64,000 nucleotides of DNA from Methanoflorens sp963701995 (GTDB lineage Archaea > Halobacteriota > Bog-38 > Methanoflorentales > Methanoflorentaceae), in assembly GCA_963701995.1 (NCBI GenBank), contig OY969693.1:1984001-2048000 (forward strand), written 5' to 3'. Below are positions 15,736-24,894 of the stretch, piece by piece. Under the pieces are notes generated by a model. It was given only the letters and a program-made list of their open reading frames with translations. It ran no database searches and had not been told where the DNA came from. The number at the start of each line of letters is the position of its first letter. Within the stretch, counting starts at the first letter, position 1. Position numbers and translations under genes: made by a program.

Positions 15736-16587
15736 CTAGCGGAGCAGTTCCTTAATGTTTTCCGAGAATACCCGGCTCAGAGACGTTTCCGATAATCCCG
15801 TTCGCAGAATCGTCGTTATTTCATCCAGTTGTGAACCGTACGGCGTATCAGAGCCAAACAACACCCGAGTATCCCCAACAACCTGAACGGCTTTGGCAAT
15901 GCAAGAGGCAAGCATGACGCGAGAGGTCTCTAAGTAAACGTTGTCGTTGCCGCGCGCGACGTGAATGGCTTCTTCGACGCCGGTTGGTGTACAGACTTCT
16001 GAGCAACCCATGTGGCCCATGATAATCGAGAGCTCGGGAAAGCTTTGCGCCACTCGAGCAATCATTGGTGGAATCGGATCGTACGCGTAACCGGAATGAA
16101 ACAGTATCGGCACACGGAGCCCGACACACGCCTCAAGTATCGGCAGCGTTTGCTCATCAGATGGATTGAACAGCTGGCTGCGCGGGTGGAGTTTCAACCC
16201 TTTCAACCCGAGCTGCTTGACCGCTCGCCGGACCTCGTCTACAGCGAGCGGATGCTGAGGATCGGTGCGGGCAAATCCGATGAATTTTTCGGGGTGAGCT
16301 GCGACGACTTTAGCGATGTAATCATTTGCAGTTGAAAACGCTTTGCCAGGCTTAATCTCGTTAAACGGAAAGATTATGCACTTTTGAACGTGCGATTGTT
16401 CCATCTTACGCAGAAGGGATTGGGGCTGCTGCATGACTCCCTCTAAGTCCATGCCGATGTGATTATGTGCGTCTATTATCGCCCCGTGATACAAAAGCTG
16501 TGAGCGGTGCGCTGAGCCCGCTCTAGAGCGCGTCCCCATCTGTGCCTGTGCCATCCAATCAACAGTCCTATGAAGAGACGCTCTCAT
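15736..16587 (-). CDS. Amidohydrolase (metal-dependent TIM-barrel hydrolase)
   Basis: 283 residues of the amidohydrolase-2 type. Motif IDAHNHIG near residue 40 gives the first metal ligands, KGLKLHPRSQLF the barrel Lys/His, LFHSGYAYD and IIMGHMGC the later His ligands, and VLFGSDTPYG the catalytic Asp near residue 244. Reactions in this group are hydrolyses or decarboxylations; the substrate cannot be told. The N-terminal 30 residues look non-conserved, so the start may lie at one of the Met at positions 12 or 17. Confidence 0.88.
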   Translation of the reverse strand: MRASLHRTVDWMAQAQMGTRSRAGSAHRSQLLYHGAIIDAHNHIGMDLEGVMQQPQSLLRKMEQSHVQKCIIFPFNEIKPGKAFSTANDYIAKVVAAHPEKFIGFARTDPQHPLAVDEVRRAVKQLGLKGLKLHPRSQLFNPSDEQTLPILEACVGLRVPILFHSGYAYDPIPPMIARVAQSFPELSIIMGHMGCSEVCTPTGVEEAIHVARGNDNVYLETSRVMLASCIAKAVQVVGDTRVLFGSDTPYGSQLDEITTILRTGLSETSLSRVFSENIKELLR

Positions 16588-16727
16588 AAACCTAGCGTCT
16601 CGGCCCGCATAGCGCTTGCAAAGGCAGAAAAAACTTATGGAATGATTGTGTGGCCCTAAATGGCGGCCGGGGGCTTGATCGCATCACGTTTATACGAGCG
16701 AGTAGTCGACGCAAAGCTCGAAGAGGT

Positions 16728-19118
16728 TCAGTGGAGCTTGTATCGTTTGAGGCGCAGTGAGTTTGCGACGACCGATACCGAACTCATCGCCATAGCCGCT
16801 GCTGCGAACTCAGGGCGTAGAAACCCCAGCGCCGCTATCGGGATACCGATTGAATTGTAAACAAGCGCCCAGCCGAAGTTCTGGCGAATCGTCGTCATCG
16901 TCCTTTTTGAGAGCTTAATGCTAGCCACGACGCCGCGCAAGTCAGCTTGCAGCAGTGTGATATCGGATGCTTCAATGGCAACGTCGGTGCCTGTGCCAAT
17001 TGCAATGCCGACATCGGCCTCGGCAAGCGCGGCTGCGTCGTTGATGCCGTCACCCACCATCGCCACGACGTTGCCACCCTCCATAAAACGTGCAATTTCA
17101 ATGGTTTTGCCCTGCGGCAGTACTTCAGCGCGCACGCTCCGGATTCCGATCTGCGTTGCGATTGCACGCGCGGCCGCCTGATTGTCGCCCGTAAGCATGC
17201 CTGATTGAATTCCCATGTCCTGCAGTTCCGTGACAACGCCCGCAGCTTCGGCTCGAACTCTGTCCGCCAGCGCAATGCCTCCTGCTAGCGTACCGTTGAC
17301 CGCAAGCAGCATGACGGTCTTCCCTTGCGCCTCGAATTCGCGGATCGTGGCACCCTGTTTGACTTCTATACCGCGTGCGTCCATGAGCGCCTTGTTGCCA
17401 AGGGCGACCTCGGCGCCATTTACTGACGCGATAACCCCTTGCCCCCCCACGGCTTTGAAATCCTGCGGGGGGCTCGAGTCTACGCCCATTTCCGCGGCAC
17501 GGCGTAATACTGCTTGAGCGAGCGGATGTTCGGAGCCCCGCTCAGCGCTGGCGGCGAGCCGCAGGATCTCTGCTTCCGACAATGACGTGTCACTAAAGAC
17601 GTTTGTCACTGTGAGAACGCCCTCGGTTAGCGTTCCGGTCTTATCAAACACGATTGTATCGATGTCCTCGGCACGCTCAAGGTATTCACCCCCTTTGATC
17701 AGAATGCCGTTTTCGGCACCGAGACCTGTTCCGACCATCACTGCAGTTGGCGTCGCCAGCCCCAACGCGCACGGGCAGGCGATAACGAGTACAGCGATCG
17801 TCCGCAAGAGGACATCATTCGACGGAAGCCCCAAAAACGTCCATGCCGCAAATGTGAGAAGAGCTGCTGCTACTACGCCCGGAACGAAATAGCTTGCCGC
17901 TCGATCTGCAAACCGCTGTATGGGCGCTTTTGACGTTTGTGCCATATCCACAAGCCGGATAATCTGCGCTAACGTGGTGTCTGCCCCGACCTTCGTCGCC
18001 TTTATTTTCAGCAGTCCTTCACGATTGATTGTCGCACCGATCACTTCATCCCCGGGCTGTTTATCGACGGGCACAGCTTCGCCGGTAAGTAAGGACTCAT
18101 CAACGGCAGACTGCCCCTCGGCGACGACACCATCAACCGGAATCTTTGTGCCTGAGCGAACAAGCACAATATCGCCGACCCGGACTTCGTCAGCCGGGAC
18201 CGACTGCTCCCCCTCCTCCGTGATGACGATGGCAAATTCCGGCTTCAGCTGCAAAAGCGTCCGTATTGCCTCAGACGTGCTGCCTTTTGCGCGAGCTTCA
18301 AGATAGCGGCCGAGGAGCACGAACGCGAATATGAACACTGAGGTGTCGAAATACGTGTACCCAGAAATGAAAAAGGTGGTCGCCGTACTGTACGTATATG
18401 CGGCGATCGTCCCTAACGAAATAAGAACGTCCATATTCGCGCCCCTGTGCGCGACCGAGATGAGTGCCCTCCGGTAGAACCCATAGCCAACGATAATCAT
18501 GACGGGGGTCGTGACCAAAAACTGGAACACGGGGTTCATAAAGAACACCGGGATGGAAGCAACGTACGGAGCGAGCATCCCCAACAGGAGAGGTATGCCG
18601 AAGGCTATCGTGAAAATGAAGCGATTTCGATACTGTGCGATCTCACGTTCTCGAGACGCCCGTTCCCTGTCAAGCCGTGCCGTTTCCGCTGTTTGCGGGA
18701 CTTCTGTGACGTCGTAGCCTGTGTTTCGTATTGTTTGTATGAGCTTGTCGACGGTCACGATCGAGGGATCATAGTCGATGACCGCCTTCGCAGTCACCGG
18801 GTTCACGCTCTCATCAATGACGCCTGGAATTTCTTTCAAGGCTGTCTCGATCGCCATAACGCACGAGGCGCACACGATACCCACGACTTCAAGTTCTGCC
18901 CGCTCCGTGTCGACGTCATAGCCTACATCTCGTATAGCCTGCACGAGCTGTTTAGGGGCAACCGTGTCAGCATCATACGTTATCGTAGCTTGCCCCAGTG
19001 CAAAGTTGACGGTGGCGCTTGCAACCCCGCGTTGACCGAGGAGCTGTCTCTCAATCGTCAGTGCACACATCGTGCACGTCATGCCAAGTATCCTCAAGGT
19101 AACAGTGGTCTCGCGCAT
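16728..19118 (-). CDS. copA: Copper-exporting P1B-type ATPase
   Basis: 796 residues. Two N-terminal heavy-metal domains (GMTCTMC near residue 13, GIVCASC near residue 83) precede eight predicted membrane helices. The ion channel motif CPCALGLATPTAVMVG identifies Cu(I). The phosphorylation site DKTGTLTEG, the TGDNQAAARAIA motif and GDGINDAAALAEADVGIAIG complete the catalytic core. It pumps Cu(I) out of the cytoplasm. Family length is normal. It has no neighbouring copper chaperone or regulator in the window. Confidence 0.96.
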   Translation of the reverse strand: MRETTVTLRILGMTCTMCALTIERQLLGQRGVASATVNFALGQATITYDADTVAPKQLVQAIRDVGYDVDTERAELEVVGIVCASCVMAIETALKEIPGVIDESVNPVTAKAVIDYDPSIVTVDKLIQTIRNTGYDVTEVPQTAETARLDRERASREREIAQYRNRFIFTIAFGIPLLLGMLAPYVASIPVFFMNPVFQFLVTTPVMIIVGYGFYRRALISVAHRGANMDVLISLGTIAAYTYSTATTFFISGYTYFDTSVFIFAFVLLGRYLEARAKGSTSEAIRTLLQLKPEFAIVITEEGEQSVPADEVRVGDIVLVRSGTKIPVDGVVAEGQSAVDESLLTGEAVPVDKQPGDEVIGATINREGLLKIKATKVGADTTLAQIIRLVDMAQTSKAPIQRFADRAASYFVPGVVAAALLTFAAWTFLGLPSNDVLLRTIAVLVIACPCALGLATPTAVMVGTGLGAENGILIKGGEYLERAEDIDTIVFDKTGTLTEGVLTVTNVFSDTSLSEAEILRLAASAERGSEHPLAQAVLRRAAEMGVDSSPPQDFKAVGGQGVIASVNGAEVALGNKALMDARGIEVKQGATIREFEAQGKTVMLLAVNGTLAGGIALADRVRAEAAGVVTELQDMGIQSGMLTGDNQAAARAIATQIGIRSVRAEVLPQGKTIEIARFMEGGNVVAMVGDGINDAAALAEADVGIAIGTGTDVAIEASDITLLQADLRGVVASIKLSKRTMTTIRQNFGWALVYNSIGIPIAALGFLRPEFAAAAMAMSSVSVVANSLRLKRYKLH

Positions 19119-19372
19119 GTTCTTCCAGCCGTTTTCTGCCTTACCGGTATGATTTGAAGTCTATTGAAAGTATCTTGCCGAGCGTGACGTCCTTGGTCAT
19201 GAAAACTCAGTGGCTGTCCGTTGGCACGCGGCGCCGACAGCAGCGCCGATCACTTAGGCGCTGCGACAACCCGCTACACGCTCCGTTTAGTGTGCTTTAA
19301 GCTCAGCTTAGAGATCCCGCGCGCCGCACTTTTTCTCCGTGAACTTTTCCAAATCGAGGCAACCAGCTTTGA

Positions 19373-20179
19373 TTATGCTTGCGCGAGATTACTGAGTGCA
19401 CCAGCCATGATGATGGCATCGCCGAATGAAGCTCCAGACCGGGAGGTATCAACGAACGTGTAGGGGATGCCAAAAAAAGGCGCGCCGTGTCCCTTGCCGC
19501 CTCCTAGAAACACGAGCGTGCGAAAAATTAGGTTGCCGCTAACCCCGTCTGGCGCAACGAGTATGTTCGATGATTCTGTCGCGTCTTCAATAAGAATGTT
19601 GTAATTCGAGGCATCAAGGCCAGCGCCGCGGAGCTGCTCGGTTAACACCTCTGCGCTTGCAAGTGTCCGATCTACGGCCTCCGTCCTGCCTTTATCCTCA
19701 GATCTTCCGCCCGACAAAACACCTACTTTCGGACGCACGTTGAGCGCGGTTAGGAGATGTGCTGTCTCTGTGACCAGATGAGCGCGTGCGATTGTCGATG
19801 TGCCCTCATCGATACCTACCGGAAGCAAAAAGAATTGCTTGCCTTCCGCGGTCGAGAGCAGCGCTGACCGACACATGTGACGGGCTCCAATCTGCAGTTT
19901 GAGGTGCTGCAGCGTTTTTCGGGCACTTATCGTACCCCTTACGGCTGCGTCAATCGCGCCGTCGACAAGCATTTCGACGAGTTTTTGCTCTGGCTCAGGC
20001 GTTTTTACGTCGTCTCGTCCCGCTCTTTCAACATCGCCGACGAGCACAACATCGGCGAAGCGCCCGGCCCTTGCGACTCCGCGCATGAGCCGCGAATTTG
20101 CATTTCCGACTCCGATGCCAACTCGGCTCCGCGATTGCGCGGCGCAGCGCTCAAGCTTCCTCAAGATATCGCGCGTCAT
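19373..20179 (-). CDS. mtxX: MtxX, methanogenesis marker protein 4
   Basis: 268 residues related to phosphotransacetylase-fold proteins. It has a SRVGIGVGNANS glycine-rich start, SALLSTAEGKQFFLLPVGID in the middle, PKVGVLSGGRSEDKGRTEAV, and ILVAPDGVSGNLIFRTLVFL near the end. This family is confined to methanogens and close relatives, and is annotated as a putative methyltransferase MtxX without a proven reaction. ATG 20179 gives the family's usual length; upstream in-frame residues look unconserved. It is transcribed divergently from the Lrp gene. Confidence 0.88.
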   Translation of the reverse strand: MTRDILRKLERCAAQSRSRVGIGVGNANSRLMRGVARAGRFADVVLVGDVERAGRDDVKTPEPEQKLVEMLVDGAIDAAVRGTISARKTLQHLKLQIGARHMCRSALLSTAEGKQFFLLPVGIDEGTSTIARAHLVTETAHLLTALNVRPKVGVLSGGRSEDKGRTEAVDRTLASAEVLTEQLRGAGLDASNYNILIEDATESSNILVAPDGVSGNLIFRTLVFLGGGKGHGAPFFGIPYTFVDTSRSGASFGDAIIMAGALSNLAQA

Positions 20180-20289
20180 CGTTACACTGTGACAATAGGC
20201 CTCTTTGTATTGCATGAACGCCGATAGGCTGATAAATCCTTTTGCATGGCTCTCCCACATATGCCGTCACAGCGAACGGCGGACAATAC

Positions 20290-20298
20290 GTATATAAG
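20290..20298 (+). promoter_or_regulatory. TATA element of the Lrp-type gene
   Basis: GTATATAAG about 45-50 bases before ATG 20342; an AGGTGATG ribosome site lies between. Confidence 0.6.
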
Positions 20299-20341
20299 AC
20301 AAGGCCGCAAATCTTGGCTAAAATAGGCAAAAGGTGATGGG

Positions 20342-20791
20342 ATGCGTATCGATGACATCAACAAGAAGATCTTGTACTTGCTCCAAAAAGACGCTCGCAT
20401 GACGTATAAGGACATTGCCAGAGCGCTAAACAGATCAGAATCGACGATACGTGATCGTATTTCCATCATGGAAGACGAGGGCGTGATCAAGGGTTACTCT
20501 GCTGTGATAAACAAAGAGAAAGTTGGACTCAACTGCAATGCCCGGGCGTTCGCAAAGATCGATCCGAAAAAAATAGACGCCTGCATTAAAGAGCTTCAAA
20601 AGATAGAATCGGTGTATCAAATCAACCAGATTTCGGGCGACCACAACCTAGAATTCTCAATCGCTGCAACGGATTACGACCATTTGCGGAGCATACTAAA
20701 AGAACACGTATCTCCGTTAGGGATTAACGACCTAACGATCAATATCATTATGAATTCGGTCAAGGAAGAGGGACCGATACAAATCCCGTAA
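20342..20791 (+). CDS. Lrp/AsnC-type transcription regulator
   Basis: 149 residues. The winged HTH occupies residues 1-60 (IDDINKKILYLLQKDARMTY, then ARALNRSESTIRDRI, a typical recognition helix). The RAM effector-binding domain follows (ARAFAKIDPKKIDACIKELQ, VYQINQISGDHNLEFSIAAT). Such regulators form octamers and sense amino acids or related metabolites. It starts behind AGGTGAT. Divergent from mtxX, so it may control that gene as well as itself; this is inference. Confidence 0.92.
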   Translation: MRIDDINKKILYLLQKDARMTYKDIARALNRSESTIRDRISIMEDEGVIKGYSAVINKEKVGLNCNARAFAKIDPKKIDACIKELQKIESVYQINQISGDHNLEFSIAATDYDHLRSILKEHVSPLGINDLTINIIMNSVKEEGPIQIP

Positions 20792-20852
20792 GAACTGGGC
20801 CGTCACGCAATGTTCCAGCCAACTTCTTTGACCGCGCCGGCGAAACGGGCGT

Positions 20853-22601
20853 TCAGGAGGATTTCTTATCAAATCCGTGGACAAGCATCTCACGCAAGAC
20901 GTCCGCTAAGGATTCAATGGAGCTCCGGACCTGTTTCGTCGTGTCTCTATCCCTGATGGTTACCGTCGAATTTTCGATAGTTTCGTGATCGATAGTAACT
21001 GCGAACGGTGTTCCGATCTCGTCTTGTCTTCGATACCGTCGCCCAATCGTGCCTGAATCGTCGTACTCGACTAAAAGACCCGCACGTCGTAGGAGGCGAA
21101 AGACCTCCAAAGCTTTTTCGTTCAGTGCTTTCACCAAGGGAAATACCGCTACTTCGACAGGGGCTATGTCAGGGCACAATCGCAGCACGACTCGCCTTTC
21201 GCCGTCGATTGTGTCTTCATCGTACGCGTGTTCAAGAACAGTGTAGATAGATCGGTCGATGCCAAAGGATGGTTCGATAACATGCGGGGTCACGAAGTCC
21301 CCTGAGACAGACTCTCTGACAGTTTCTATCGCATAGCCCTCGGGGTCTACGACCTGTCCGTCGAAGACGATAGCCCCTTTCGGGTCACGGATCCCTGCGA
21401 GGAAGGCTGCCACTTGTTTGGCTTTGCCCTTGTATTTTGGACCCAGATACCCCATGTTGGGACGAGCGACGATCCGCTCCACTTCTTCAGGTTCCTCATA
21501 GGGCACAAAAACCGCCATTTGGAGGCCACTTTGCCGCTCATGTTGTCTAAGATCGAAATCCGTTCGGTCTGCGATTCCTGCAAGCTCAATCCACCCGTGT
21601 TGCGTAAGTCCCTCCGCATCCCAGCAGTCGATCGCATAATGTGCCATCTCATCGGGCAAGTGTTGCCTGAACCTGAGTCGCGATTCGCGAACGCCCACTC
21701 GGATAAAAAACTCCTGGCAACGGGCGATGTGGTAGGCCAAATACTCATGCGCGATGATGTTTCGTTCGCACGCAGATTTGACTGAGACCGTGCCAATGAA
21801 ATCCTTTGACAGAATATTGATTTCGACGTTAGCTACTTCATCGAACCGGGGATGATGGTTCTTTTCGCGTGGATCAACGAACACTTCGACTTCGGCTTGG
21901 GTGAATTCTCGCAATCTAATTACGCCTTGGCGTGGCGATATTTCGTTTCTGTATGACTTTCCAATTTGCGCGACGCCAAAAGGCAGTCGGTCTCTATAGA
22001 ATCTCAAAAGCCTCGGAAAGTCAGCAAAAATCCCTTGTGCTGTTTCAGGCCGAAGGTAACCCTTTCGCTGGGTGCCTGGCCCTACATGAGTGGTAAACAT
22101 CAAATTGAAATCGTGCACTTTCCCCAAAGGCCCTCCGCAATCCGGGCACGTAATACCGTGAGAATCTATCAGTTGCTGGGTCTTTTCGCTCGACGGCACA
22201 CACGCGCCGGCAATGCCGGGGTCGCAGAGATCGGCAGCGATTCCCCTGGTTTTGAGGTACTCAGTAACGACGTGATCTGCCCTCAAAGCCGTGTGACAGT
22301 TCACACATTCAACGATGAGATCCACGAAGTTTGATAAGTGCCCGGAGGCGAGGAAAAGCTCTTCGACCCCGATAGTGGGCGTTTCAATCGGGAGCGCGCT
22401 CTCGCCCACAACAAAGATGTCTCGCCACGCGCTTTCGACTCTGTGTTTCAGCATCGCACCAAAAGGGCCGTAATCCCACAGTCCTGCAACTCCTCCGTAG
22501 ATCTCATACGAGGGCCAGAGAAATCCGCGTCTCTTTGCCAATTCCAAGACCCGTTCCTTCACGCCATCGATAGAAGTATCCTGATGTTTGTCAAGCTGCA
22601 T
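20853..22601 (-). CDS. glyS: Glycyl-tRNA synthetase (archaeal/eukaryotic type)
   Basis: 582 residues from ATG 22601 (a GTG start at 22643 is possible). Class II core: motif 1 near GAMLKHRVESAWRDIFV, motif 2 IGKSYRNEISPRQGVIRLRE followed by FTQAEVEVF, and motif 3 EPSFGIDRSIYTVLEHAY. A zinc-binding insertion has CVNCH and CPDCGG. The C-terminal anticodon-binding domain starts near VAVFPLVKALNEKALEVFRL. It charges tRNA-Gly as a dimer. Convergent with the Lrp gene. Confidence 0.97.
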   Translation of the reverse strand: MQLDKHQDTSIDGVKERVLELAKRRGFLWPSYEIYGGVAGLWDYGPFGAMLKHRVESAWRDIFVVGESALPIETPTIGVEELFLASGHLSNFVDLIVECVNCHTALRADHVVTEYLKTRGIAADLCDPGIAGACVPSSEKTQQLIDSHGITCPDCGGPLGKVHDFNLMFTTHVGPGTQRKGYLRPETAQGIFADFPRLLRFYRDRLPFGVAQIGKSYRNEISPRQGVIRLREFTQAEVEVFVDPREKNHHPRFDEVANVEINILSKDFIGTVSVKSACERNIIAHEYLAYHIARCQEFFIRVGVRESRLRFRQHLPDEMAHYAIDCWDAEGLTQHGWIELAGIADRTDFDLRQHERQSGLQMAVFVPYEEPEEVERIVARPNMGYLGPKYKGKAKQVAAFLAGIRDPKGAIVFDGQVVDPEGYAIETVRESVSGDFVTPHVIEPSFGIDRSIYTVLEHAYDEDTIDGERRVVLRLCPDIAPVEVAVFPLVKALNEKALEVFRLLRRAGLLVEYDDSGTIGRRYRRQDEIGTPFAVTIDHETIENSTVTIRDRDTTKQVRSSIESLADVLREMLVHGFDKKSS

Positions 22602-22705
22602 GACGAGTTCCTCTTTGCCTCCATTTGCTGCGCTGGAAACCACGCGCTTTGAGAATTCTCACTTCGTAATGGCCGCCTTGCCGGCGGGATTCGTGCAGGC
22701 TCAGC

Positions 22706-23116
22706 CTACTCGTGGCGCGCATCGCTGGCGACTGAATCGATTCCACGGACAAGCTGAATGATTCGGAGCCCGCGCTCTATGCATTCGAGCTGCGTGTGGA
22801 TTCGCGCTAAGTCCGTTTCCGTTCTCATCTCGATCGCCAAGTTTGATATTAGTTCGGTTATTACGTCGTCTAAGGGCACACGTTGACGCGTGCTCACTGA
22901 TTGCGTCGATTGGACCGCTTGTGTCGAAACCTCCGCGGGGCTTTCTGATGTCTGAATAGCGTTTTGCATCTGTCTGTACGTACAAACAGGACACGTCGTC
23001 TTGCCTTCAAACTTGAATAGGGGAGACTTACAGGCGACGCAGTGATCGGCAAGCATCTTGCCACCACGTTCGAGCATCTTTGATATTTGCTCCAACTCTC
23101 GATCATCTAAGGGCAT
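22706..23116 (-). CDS. UPF0148 / autoantigen p27-domain protein
   Basis: 136 residues. The N-terminal domain (ELEQISKMLERGGKMLADHC, CKSPLFKFEGKTTCPVC) is the Sjogren's syndrome/scleroderma autoantigen 1 family, with a C-x2-C ... C-x2-C zinc ribbon. A Ser/Thr/Gln-rich linker leads to a C-terminal helical region. Function unknown; the human homologue is linked to centromere and mitosis. ATG 23116 places the conserved domain at the N-terminus. Confidence 0.88.
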   Translation of the reverse strand: MPLDDRELEQISKMLERGGKMLADHCVACKSPLFKFEGKTTCPVCTYRQMQNAIQTSESPAEVSTQAVQSTQSVSTRQRVPLDDVITELISNLAIEMRTETDLARIHTQLECIERGLRIIQLVRGIDSVASDARHE

Positions 23117-23223
23117 ACGAGTTCTACATAGCAATTATTGTTGAAAAGCTTTGTGAAGGGCGCCAAACGACTGCCAAGCTACGCTCGAGCCTCATACCTG
23201 ACAGCGCTCAAGCTGGTCTACTT

Positions 23224-23976
23224 TCACGTCATAGCAGCTCGACTGAAAACGTCAAGGAGTGCCAGAACGTGCTTGTTCCCCCGATCTAACTTTTCGGCAA
23301 GCCTGAGGTCGAAAAGGCCCTCGCTGATTTCGCCAAGCGCTAGAAAGCAGAGACTGCGCAAAGCGTATACTGACCAGTTCATACCGTGCGCGGAAATACA
23401 ACGATCAGTACACGTCAGAGCCGCCGTAAAGTCGCCCAGTGCGATCAGCGAGATGGCCTTGTTGTTTGAGATCTCAAACAAACCGGCTTGTATCGATTCT
23501 GCTGCATCAAAGCACTCGATCGCGACGTCGAACTCATCCAGCCTCTGCAACGTGCAGCCTTTGTTGTTATGCGACTCGACGTAGCGCGAATCGAGTGCGC
23601 TGGCTTTGTCAAAGCAGTGGACAGCACTTGCGTAGCGCCCTAGGAAGTAGTTGCACAGCCCCTTCTGATTCCACGCGTGCACGTACGCGGGCTCAAGCCT
23701 GATGACTTCATCAAATCGCGCAAGGCTTTCGAGATATTTACCTGACAGCGCCAATGCATAAGCCTCGCGGTAGATCCAACCGACTCGCCTGTCTGACAGT
23801 TTTTTGCTCGCGTAGACGTGGGGCGCCGGCTGATGCTTCCTCACAGTAGCAACACTAGATGCAAGAAAACACGTGTCACCGGCAATCATTCTGAAATCGA
23901 CACCGAAGTGCCGTTTGAGATTTCCGATGCCTTGAAAGTCCTCTTGAGGCGTCGTTTGCATATTGTTCACAAACAA
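23224..23976 (-). CDS. TPR-repeat protein
   Basis: 250 residues. From about residue 75 at least three TPR units are seen (ALSGKYLESLARFDEVIRLE, FLGRYASAVHCFDKASALDS, RLDEFDVAIECFDAAESIQ), plus a fourth degenerate one. The N-terminal 70 residues are not recognised. Cytoplasmic scaffold of unknown partner. Start uncertain between Met 1 and Met 6 (23961). Confidence 0.82.
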   Translation of the reverse strand: MFVNNMQTTPQEDFQGIGNLKRHFGVDFRMIAGDTCFLASSVATVRKHQPAPHVYASKKLSDRRVGWIYREAYALALSGKYLESLARFDEVIRLEPAYVHAWNQKGLCNYFLGRYASAVHCFDKASALDSRYVESHNNKGCTLQRLDEFDVAIECFDAAESIQAGLFEISNNKAISLIALGDFTAALTCTDRCISAHGMNWSVYALRSLCFLALGEISEGLFDLRLAEKLDRGNKHVLALLDVFSRAAMT

Positions 23977-24052
23977 GCAAGCGTTGAGCTATTGCTTTTC
24001 GCTTTCCTATGAAGGCGCGACCGACTTGAAAGCCACAAATAGAGACGCCCGG

Positions 24053-24220
24053 TTACGTTCCGTTCGAAAATACGTCGCTAAAATCTGAGCTCCAATAATC
24101 GATGCCCATTTTCTTAAAGTCCTTTTCCGTCATCTTGTGAACAGGTACGATTAGTGCGGCATTCATTACATTGCAACCTTTGCACCCGTCCACGCAACGC
24201 ACCTTTCTTGAACGTGCCAT
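24053..24220 (-). CDS. Small CxxC protein downstream of the phosphoesterase
   Basis: ATG 24220 to TAA 24053 encodes 55 residues opening MARSRKVRCVDGCKGCNVMN and continuing AALIVPVHKMTEKDF to an acidic, aromatic end (WSSDFSDVF). Three Cys in C-x3-C-x2-C could coordinate a metal. It follows the phosphoesterase gene by 13 bases on the same strand, so the two are probably one transcript. No family recognised. Confidence 0.65.
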   Translation of the reverse strand: MARSRKVRCVDGCKGCNVMNAALIVPVHKMTEKDFKKMGIDYWSSDFSDVFSNGT

Positions 24221-24233
24221 ATGTTGCCTCTGA

Positions 24234-24629
24234 TCAACTAATCACGTGCGCGCGATCCCCTACCTTAAATATGAGCCAGTTTTTCGGATCTTTCAAACGA
24301 ATGAGCTCGTACACGCCTTCAAGCTTCTTGCCGAGCAGCACGACCTTGATCTTTTCTTCTTTCTTTTCAAGCAGGTAATAATCCCCGGAATCGTATATGC
24401 GAACTGTCCCGGCGCCATAGTCACCTTCTGCGATCTCTCCCTCGAACCCTATGTAGTTGACATTGTGATCCTCAACCTGCACCGCGAGACGCCTAACTTT
24501 CTTCTCGCGAGGGACTTCTTTGGGAATCGCCCAGCTCTTCAATGTTCCGTCCATTTCCAAGCGGAAGTCATAATGATGGTGCGACGAGAAATGTTCCTGA
24601 ACGACAAAACGATTGCGCGGATATCGCAT
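24234..24629 (-). CDS. Stand-alone LigD-type 3'-phosphoesterase
   Basis: 131 residues equal to the PE domain of bacterial LigD. The metal-binding region FVVQEHFSSHHHYDFRLEMD followed by GTLKSWAIPKEVP contains the catalytic His and Asp. The second half VEDHNVNYIGFEGEIAEGDY then GAGTVRIYDSGDY is equally diagnostic. The enzyme trims ribonucleotides and 3'-phosphates from DNA ends, and free-standing archaeal versions are known. No Ku, ligase or polymerase of an NHEJ set is nearby. A T/A-rich element 25-30 bases upstream suggests a leaderless start. Confidence 0.94.
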   Translation of the reverse strand: MRYPRNRFVVQEHFSSHHHYDFRLEMDGTLKSWAIPKEVPREKKVRRLAVQVEDHNVNYIGFEGEIAEGDYGAGTVRIYDSGDYYLLEKKEEKIKVVLLGKKLEGVYELIRLKDPKNWLIFKVGDRAHVIS

Positions 24630-24839
24630 CAGTATACGTGTTAGAACAATGTGAAATAAACACTTTGCAGTAAAAGTTTATTGACGCAGTAGGCAATAAA
24701 TGTTGTCTGGCAGCTGCTTGCAACTGCGTGCGCCCCTGTAACGCCCCAATGAGCCTCGACACCGCGCAGTGTTCTGTAACGTTTGCTGAGAGGCCGCGTC
24801 GACAGAATCAACGATTTTGCGGCCCTTTTGTGAAACAGA

Positions 24840-24850
24840 AAGATATAATA
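24840..24850 (+). promoter_or_regulatory. TATA element of ftr
   Basis: AAGATATAATA lies about 45-55 bases before ATG 24895; a GGAAGG ribosome site follows. Confidence 0.55.
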
Positions 24851-24894
24851 GCGGACGACGCTAAGGACTGCTAAAGAATGTTGGAAGGTTTCAA

